Part shown: positions 59,043-64,000 of the stretch, piece by piece | How the letters are laid out: the number at the start of each line of letters is the position of its first letter | Position numbering within the stretch: position 1 is the stretch's first letter | Assembly (NCBI RefSeq): GCF_002086285.1 | Contig: NZ_MVHU01000002.1 | Span: 124,001-188,000 of the forward strand | DNA: 64,000 nucleotides | Direction: 5' to 3' | Source: Mycolicibacter kumamotonensis | GTDB lineage: Bacteria; Actinomycetota; Actinomycetes; Mycobacteriales; Mycobacteriaceae | Program-made: the position numbers and the translations under genes | Notes under the pieces: model-generated | Told to the model about the DNA's origin: nothing | Seen by the model: the letters and a program-made list of their open reading frames with translations, nothing else | The model's database searches: none

Positions 59043-60257
59043 TTATCCGGCGCTGGGCGGCCGGTTCATCACGCGGTGGCGGTAGCCGTAGCGCGGCACG
59101 AACCGGAAGCCGGTTGGCCCGCCGGCGGCGGCACTGGCGCCGGGAAGGCCGGCCATGCCCGCCATGCCGGTCCGGGGCATAATGCCGGCCTCCGAGGCGG
59201 CCGACGCGGCGATCCGGCTCGACACCAGGGTCGCCGGGTTGACCGAACTGGGCGTCGTCGGCCAACTCTGTGGCACCGATAGGCCGCCGATCTGCATGCC
59301 TTTACCGAGTGCGACAGACGGGCTCATGGCGCCGAAACCCGGTGTCCGGATCGACGCGGTTCCCACACCTTTGATGGAGCTTTCGGCGGCCTTGGCTATG
59401 TCGGTCAGGAACGCCCGGGACTCCGAGATTGCCTGCCCGGACACCTCCCAGCCGTTGAGGCCCTGACCGACGGAATCGCTGATCCGGAAGAGTCCCATCG
59501 CCGAGTTGGTGTAGCCGGTGAGCGTGGTGAGCTGGCTGACCAGCTGCTGCAGGCCCGCGGTGGCCGGCGGCACGGTGGTGCCCGAGGAACCCGCGGTCCC
59601 GGTGGCGGTGCCTGCCTGGGCGACCGACTGGGCCGCGGTCAAGGACTGCGTCGCGGTCACGGCCTGCGATGCTGCGGAGTTGCCGGCGGCCTGGGCGGAG
59701 GCGGCGGCCTGCCCCGCGGGCGCGGCCGGATTGGTGGTCTGTGGCGGCGAGGTGAACTCCGACAGCTGCGTGGCCGCGGCGGACCCACCCGCGTAGCTGT
59801 ACATCGCCGCGGCGTCCTGCGCCCACATCGCCGCGTAGTGGGCTTCGGTCGCCGCGATGGCCGGGGTGTTCTGGCCGAAGAAGTTCGTGGCGACCAACAG
59901 CAACAGCTGCGCCCGATTGGCCGCCACCACCTGGGGCGGAACCGTCATCGCGAAGGCGGCCTCGAACGCGGCCGCGGCGGCTTTGGCCTGGCTCGCCGCC
60001 AGCTCGGCCTGCGCGGCGGTGGTCTTGAACCAGGTGGTGAACGGCAGCGCCGCCGCCGCCATCGCGGTGGCCGAGGGCCCACGCCACGGGCCGCTGGTCA
60101 GATCCGCGATGGTCATGTCCACCGCGGCCGCCGTCAGGCTTAACTCTTCGGCCAGCACATCCCAGGCGCCCGCAGCTGCCAGCATCGGACCGGAGCCGGC
60201 TCCCGCGTACATCCGCGCGGAATTGATCTCCGGTGGCAGTGCCCCGTAGTCGATCAC
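59043..60257 (-). CDS. PPE-SVP family protein
   Basis: A 404-residue PPE protein. The N-terminal 180 residues contain the PPE motif ([12 protein letters not shown]) and the WxG turn (PWRGPSA). The C-terminal region has the SVP motif GGLSVPQSW, which defines the PPE-SVP subfamily. It is the last gene of a PE-PPE-PPE operon, starting 14 bp after the previous stop. PPE proteins are exported by ESX type VII systems as PE-PPE heterodimers. No ESX core gene is in the window, so secretion would need a system elsewhere, probably ESX-5. Confidence 0.92.
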   Translation of the reverse strand: MIDYGALPPEINSARMYAGAGSGPMLAAAGAWDVLAEELSLTAAAVDMTIADLTSGPWRGPSATAMAAAALPFTTWFKTTAAQAELAASQAKAAAAAFEAAFAMTVPPQVVAANRAQLLLLVATNFFGQNTPAIAATEAHYAAMWAQDAAAMYSYAGGSAAATQLSEFTSPPQTTNPAAPAGQAAASAQAAGNSAASQAVTATQSLTAAQSVAQAGTATGTAGSSGTTVPPATAGLQQLVSQLTTLTGYTNSAMGLFRISDSVGQGLNGWEVSGQAISESRAFLTDIAKAAESSIKGVGTASIRTPGFGAMSPSVALGKGMQIGGLSVPQSWPTTPSSVNPATLVSSRIAASAASEAGIMPRTGMAGMAGLPGASAAAGGPTGFRFVPRYGYRHRVMNRPPSAG

Positions 60258-60271
60258 TAGGCCCCTTGGTG

Positions 60272-61486
60272 CTATCCGCCGAATGGACGTCGCGGCATGA
60301 CCGTCAACGCGGTTCCGTAGCGCGGCGCACCGAACCCGCGGTATCCGGCTCCGGCCGCGCCCGCGGCCGCGGCGGGGACGCCGGGCATACCGGGCATTCC
60401 CGCCGGGGGGGCCATCGGAGTCGTGCCGAGAATTCCGCCCGCCGAGGGGACCGGTGCTGCAGCCGCGGGACCGACCGGCACCCAGGAGCCGCCGGACACC
60501 GGGCCCAGCGTGCTCACCGGCGGGGCCGGCGGAACCCAGGTCGGCGGCACCGACAGGCCCCCGATCGAACCGGCGGCACCGGTGGCGGCGTTGGCCGCGC
60601 CCGAGGCGGCTCCGGCCGCCCCCGAGGCCGCGCTCGCGGCTCCCGACGACGCGGCCTTGGCCGAGTCGGCCGCCAGCTTCTGCAGGCCGAGCACACCGCT
60701 CACACCACGCCAGACCGCACAGACGTTGTTGGATTGCAGGTTCGCGTTAGTCACCAGTTGAGTCATCGCCTGGTTGCCGAGCAGGTAGTTCGGGTCGTTG
60801 AGGATGTCCTGGGCGGGGTTGCCGGTAGTGGCGTCGGCGGCCTTCGTAGTCAGCGAGTTCACCAGGCTCTGCAATGTGCTGGACGCCTTGGTGGCCTGGG
60901 TCGCCGAGGCAGAGCCGACCGCCTGGGCGACCGCGTTGCCGGTGGCGGCCTCGCCGCCCGGGTTGGTCGGGTTCGGCGGCGCCGTGAAGTCGCTGAGCTT
61001 GGTCGCTGCGCTGGACTGGGCGTGGTAGCCGTACATCGCCAGCGTGTCCTGCGCCCACATCTCACCGTGCTCGGCCTCGGTGGCCGCGATCGACGGGGTG
61101 TTCTGTCCGAGGATGTTGGTGGCGACCAGCTGCTGCAACTGCTGGCGGTTGGCCATGACCGCCATCGGCGGCACGATCGTCGCACGCGCGGTCTCGTAGG
61201 CCGACGCGGCGGAACGGCTCTGTCCGGCGGCCTGCTCGGCCTGCGCAGCGGTGAGCTCCATCCAGTTGATGTAGGGCGCCGCCGCGGTTGCCATGGTCGC
61301 CGACGCCGGCCCGAGCCATTCCTCGGTGGTGAGCTGGTTGATCACCGCCCGATAGGAGGCCGCAATCGATTTCAGTTCGGCGGCCAGCGAGCTCCACGCC
61401 GACGCCGCAACCGTCATCGGTTCCGAACCCGGTCCGGAATAGATCTTGGTGGAGGTCACCTCCGGCGGTGACGACAGGTAATCCAT
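60272..61486 (-). CDS. PPE-SVP family protein
   Basis: A second 404-residue PPE protein. It begins [15 protein letters not shown], has WLG in the WxG position and GGLSVPPTW as the SVP motif. The middle region is a long Ala/Ser/Gly low-complexity stretch ([19 protein letters not shown]) before the SVP segment. It follows the PE gene by 9 bp and is the most likely direct partner of that PE. The two PPE proteins share length and layout but not sequence detail, so they look like an old tandem duplication. Confidence 0.92.
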   Translation of the reverse strand: MDYLSSPPEVTSTKIYSGPGSEPMTVAASAWSSLAAELKSIAASYRAVINQLTTEEWLGPASATMATAAAPYINWMELTAAQAEQAAGQSRSAASAYETARATIVPPMAVMANRQQLQQLVATNILGQNTPSIAATEAEHGEMWAQDTLAMYGYHAQSSAATKLSDFTAPPNPTNPGGEAATGNAVAQAVGSASATQATKASSTLQSLVNSLTTKAADATTGNPAQDILNDPNYLLGNQAMTQLVTNANLQSNNVCAVWRGVSGVLGLQKLAADSAKAASSGAASAASGAAGAASGAANAATGAAGSIGGLSVPPTWVPPAPPVSTLGPVSGGSWVPVGPAAAAPVPSAGGILGTTPMAPPAGMPGMPGVPAAAAGAAGAGYRGFGAPRYGTALTVMPRRPFGG

Positions 61487-61495
61487 CGCGGTGGC

Positions 61496-61795
61496 CTAAC
61501 CGGCCGCGGCGGCGTTGGCCGCCTCGGTGGCCTCGTAGGCGCCGGCCCCGCTGCTCAAGGCGTTCACGAACATCTCGTGGACGGCCGCGGCCTGGGCGCT
61601 GACGATCTGGTAGGCCTGGGCGTGCGCGGCGAACTGCGCCGCGGTCAGCGCGGAGACCTCGTCGGCGGCGGCCGGAACCACGCCGGTGGTCGGTGCCGCG
61701 GCCGCGGCACTGTGGGCGGTCATCGCCGACCCGATTGTCCGCAGGTTTGCAACCGCGGCCATCAGCGCCTCGGGTTGCGTTGTTACGAACGACAT
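61496..61795 (-). CDS. PE family protein
   Basis: A 99-residue PE protein (MSFVTTQPEALMAAVANLRTIG), the PE domain alone without a PGRS tail. The C-terminus holds the type VII secretion motif YxxxE (YEATE). The ATG at 61795 is preceded by GAGGAG; an earlier ATG frame is rejected. It resembles the PE18/PE19 type that pairs with PPE-SVP proteins at the ESX-5 locus. It is the first gene of the operon. Confidence 0.92.
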   Translation of the reverse strand: MSFVTTQPEALMAAVANLRTIGSAMTAHSAAAAAPTTGVVPAAADEVSALTAAQFAAHAQAYQIVSAQAAAVHEMFVNALSSGAGAYEATEAANAAAAG

Positions 61796-61849
61796 AACGC
61801 TCCTCGTCGAGTCCTTCGTCATCTGCGATCGTCGAGATGCGGATCGCGC

Positions 61850-61863
61850 TACCCGGTTGGGTA
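61850..61863. promoter_or_regulatory. Palindrome upstream of the PE-PPE operon
   Basis: TACCC-GGTT-GGGTA is a perfect 5-4-5 inverted repeat 55 bp upstream of the PE start. This is a normal place for an operator. The rest of the 224-bp gap (61796-62019) shows no gene. Confidence 0.4.
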
Positions 61864-62019
61864 CACCGCCGACGCTAGGCGATCTGAACGCCGCGACCCA
61901 CCCGCGGAGCTGGCTTTTCGCAGACTGTCAGCAGTTGTTCACCGACCGTTCGGAACCGCACCTGATTCATTCACCGATCGGCACCCCGAAGTCGGGCAGC
62001 CGTCACCAGCGGTTCACCT

Positions 62020-63057
62020 TCAGTCCAGTGCGTCGGCCAGCAGCGCCAGGGTGGATTCGCGTCCCGGCGCGGTGCCCGGATCGGCGCCCCGCCGAGCCGA
62101 GGCGACCGGATTGAGCATCACCTCGTCGACCCCGAACCGGCGGGCGAGCTCCCGCAACCGCGCCAGCGCCTCGGCCGGTGTTCCCACCACGGCGCGCTCG
62201 AGCTCACCGCGGGCGACGTGGTGCTGCTGCGGGGTCAGCGTCGCTTGCTGGGCTTCTTCGACCAGTTCCAGTCGACTCGGTGGTTGCCCCGTCGCAGTGC
62301 GTGCCTGCAGGTGCAAGTGGGGAAGTATCAAAGCGGTTGCCTCCGCGTGTGTTTCGGCGACAACGGTGTTGACGGTCAAGAAGGTGACCGGCTCTGCGGC
62401 GACCGCACTCGGCACGAACTCCGACCGGTAGAGAGCCAGCGCCTCGGCGGTGTGCTCGCCGAACAGGTGATGGCCGAACACGTACGGAAGACCTTTGGCG
62501 GCGGCGACGCGGGCGGACTGCATCGATGACCCGAGCAGGAAGACCCGCGGTGAGCTCAGCGCGTGCGGTGTCGCCTTGAGGACATAGCTGCCGTCGGGCA
62601 GCGCTACCGATACGCCGGCGGAGCCCAGCAGGGCGATCAGGTCATCGAGATGGTCGGGGAAGTCGTCGGTGTCCCGATCGCCGCGGCCGACGGGGCCGCG
62701 CAACACCATCGACGCCACCGGGTCGGCGCCCGGCGCCCGTCCGACGCCCAGGTCGATGCGGCCGGGGTGGGCGGCCTCGAGCAGCGCGAACTGCTCGGCC
62801 ACCACCAGCGGTGCGTGGTTGGGCAGCATCACCCCGCCCGAACCGACCCTCATCCGCGAGGTGGCGGCCGCCAGCATCGCGATCAGCACCGCGGGGCTGG
62901 TCGCCGCCACCGACGGGATGTTGTGGTGCTCGGCGACCCAGTACCGGCGGTAGCCGAGCCGGTCCGCCAGCTTCGCCAGGCGCGTGGTGGCGGCCAGCGC
63001 GTCCGCACTGGACTGGTCGGTGCGTACCGGCGCGAGGTCGAGCACTGAGAGGCGCAC
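62020..63057 (-). CDS. LLM class flavin-dependent oxidoreductase (luciferase-like)
   Basis: A 345-residue bacterial luciferase-like protein of the MsnO8-type group. Characteristic segments: RLSVLDLAPVRTDQSS, RYWVAEHHNIPSVA, RMRVGSGGVMLPNHAPLVVAEQFALLE and HPGRIDLGVGRAPGADP. It likely uses FMN or F420. The exact cofactor and substrate are unknown. The GTG at 63057 gives the expected start. It lies 224 bp upstream of the PE gene on the same strand and diverges from the methyltransferase. Confidence 0.9.
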   Translation of the reverse strand: MRLSVLDLAPVRTDQSSADALAATTRLAKLADRLGYRRYWVAEHHNIPSVAATSPAVLIAMLAAATSRMRVGSGGVMLPNHAPLVVAEQFALLEAAHPGRIDLGVGRAPGADPVASMVLRGPVGRGDRDTDDFPDHLDDLIALLGSAGVSVALPDGSYVLKATPHALSSPRVFLLGSSMQSARVAAAKGLPYVFGHHLFGEHTAEALALYRSEFVPSAVAAEPVTFLTVNTVVAETHAEATALILPHLHLQARTATGQPPSRLELVEEAQQATLTPQQHHVARGELERAVVGTPAEALARLRELARRFGVDEVMLNPVASARRGADPGTAPGRESTLALLADALD

Positions 63058-63149
63058 AGCGGCGATCTTGCCATCACCGGGCCGGTCATCGCCGTTCGTA
63101 CACCAGCCGTTGTGTTGCCGTTCACCGGCGTCGCGCACAGTGGTCAGCG

Positions 63150-63869
63150 ATGAGCAGCGATACCGAGTTCGTAGCGCCCGCCGGTCCGCCCGAGCCCTGG
63201 GACATCGGCCGCCCGCAGCCGGCGGTGCAGCAGCTGGTGGCTTACGGAGCGCTGCGCGGAGAGGTCCTCGATCCCGGCACCGGTCCGGGGCATCACGCCA
63301 TTCACTATGCGGCTCAAGGCTATTCGACAACGGGAGTTGATCAGTCTCCGGTCGCGATCGCGCAGGCGCAGCGCAACGCCGCGGCAGCCGGGGTGACGGT
63401 CGACTTCCAGGTGGCCGATGCGGTCGAGCTCGCCGGGTTCGACGGCCGTTTCGACACCGTCGTCGACAGCGCGTTCTATCACGTCTTTCAAGACGACGAG
63501 GACAGCCAGCTTCGTTACGCGCGTGCCCTGCATCGGGCCACCAAGCCGCAGGCACGGCTGTTCATGTTCGAGGCCGGCCGCCACAACGTCAACGGCTGGC
63601 AACTGGACGGCCTGTCGCCGGAGCGTTTCGGGCCGTTGCTCGCCGAGGCGGGGTGGCGAATCGACCACATCGGGACCACCACCTATCAAGGCACCTTTGA
63701 CCCCAATGCGTTCACCGAGATGATCGCGGTGATGGAGGCGCTCGGCCGGGAGGACCTGGTGGCCGGGGTCCGCGCGCTGGCGGAGCGGTTCGCGATCCTG
63801 CAGCCCCTGCTGGAAGACAACCTGGTGCACATGCCGTTCTGGGCCGTCACCGCCACCCGGCTCGACTAG
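63150..63869 (+). CDS. Class I SAM-dependent methyltransferase
   Basis: A 239-residue methyltransferase. The SAM-binding loop is EVLDPGTGPGHHAIHYAAQG (normally D-x-G-x-GxG), followed by GVDQSPVAIAQAQ and VADAVELAGFDGRFDTVVDSAFYHVF. It resembles thiopurine/small-molecule methyltransferases of mycobacteria. The substrate is unknown. The ATG at 63150 is preferred to a GTG slightly upstream. Confidence 0.85.
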   Translation: MSSDTEFVAPAGPPEPWDIGRPQPAVQQLVAYGALRGEVLDPGTGPGHHAIHYAAQGYSTTGVDQSPVAIAQAQRNAAAAGVTVDFQVADAVELAGFDGRFDTVVDSAFYHVFQDDEDSQLRYARALHRATKPQARLFMFEAGRHNVNGWQLDGLSPERFGPLLAEAGWRIDHIGTTTYQGTFDPNAFTEMIAVMEALGREDLVAGVRALAERFAILQPLLEDNLVHMPFWAVTATRLD

Positions 63870-63885
63870 CTGTCACCATGAGGGT

Positions 63886-64000
63886 ATGTGCGGGCGTTTC
63901 GCGGTAACCGTCGACCCGGCGCTGCTGGCCGAGCAGATCGACGCGGTCAATGAGATTCCGGCGGACGCGTATCCGGGTCCGAGCTACAACGTGGCGCCGA
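63886..64000 (+). CDS. SRAP (YedK/HMCES-type) protein, 5' end only
   Basis: The first 38 codons of a SRAP domain protein (Rv3226c-like), cut by the window end. It begins MCGRFAVTVDPALLAEQID, where Cys2 is the catalytic residue that crosslinks abasic sites in single-stranded DNA. SYNVAP near the window end is also conserved. The ATG at 63886 gives the required Met-Cys start. Its place next to aroA is as in M. tuberculosis, but with an accessory insertion in between. Confidence 0.9.
   Translation, partial: MCGRFAVTVDPALLAEQIDAVNEIPADAYPGPSYNVAP

Overview
The window is a GC-rich stretch of a mycobacterial chromosome. Most of it is collinear with the M. tuberculosis block from ctpC (Rv3270) to the SRAP gene Rv3226c, in inverted orientation, so that rml, man, mtr and secA1 read on the + strand here. 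PE and PPE genes with the SVP motif, WhiB2, MtrAB-LpqB, DevRS, WS/DGAT proteins and coenzyme F420 genes all point to Mycobacterium sensu lato. It is not M. tuberculosis, because several segments are inserted or replaced. The species cannot be named from the window.

Layout. 1-3.8 kb (- strand): the 5' part of a ctpC-type metal efflux ATPase with its PacL1 partner and a candidate palindromic operator, a TIGR03089 protein and an LCP ligase. 3.8-4.1 kb: an array of 56-bp tandem repeats, each able to fold into a hairpin. 4.1-6.9 kb: the rmlD-wbbL-manB cell-wall sugar operon. 7-10.3 kb: a small secreted protein, then fbiA-fbiB-NUDIX. 10.4-12 kb: whiB2 with a good promoter, plus two conserved small proteins. 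12-17.9 kb: a coupled operon of pmmA, a TobH-like gene, manA, a CDF transporter and an orphan gene resembling CRISPR Csb1/Cas7. 18-23.2 kb: an accessory block with a SAM methyltransferase, a UbiX/UbiD decarboxylase pair, a cis-CaaD-type tautomerase, a thioesterase and a hydrolase. 23.3-25.6 kb: the alkB-rubA-rubB-alkX alkane hydroxylase operon. 25.7-32 kb: sahH, a very large hairpin, tmk and mtrA-mtrB-lpqB.

Between lpqB and comF (32-44.5 kb) lies a block that M. tuberculosis keeps elsewhere. It starts with the DosR core locus in its known gene order: triacylglycerol synthase, divergent nitroreductase, then devS, devR and a universal stress protein. Two good DosR-type boxes lie in the divergent promoter. 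A TetR regulator, an MFS exporter broken by a frameshift, and a quinol nitric oxide reductase operon follow. This looks like a hypoxia/NO response island combining the sensor, the storage-lipid response and NO removal.

44.5-55 kb returns to the conserved order: comF, hpf, secA1, an Rv3235-like gene, a tgs3-like gene, ppk2, an Rv3231c-like gene, then the desA3 acyl-CoA desaturase and its reductase. A palindrome with the same core lies upstream of each of the last two, so one regulator may control both. 55-57.3 kb is aroA-rsgA. 57.4-63.9 kb is an accessory insertion with a receptor Ser/Thr kinase, a PE-PPE-PPE operon, a luciferase-like flavoenzyme and a methyltransferase. The window ends in the first codons of a SRAP (YedK-type) gene. 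I found no rRNA, tRNA, insertion sequence or CRISPR array. Homology statements come from recognising sequences, not from a database search.
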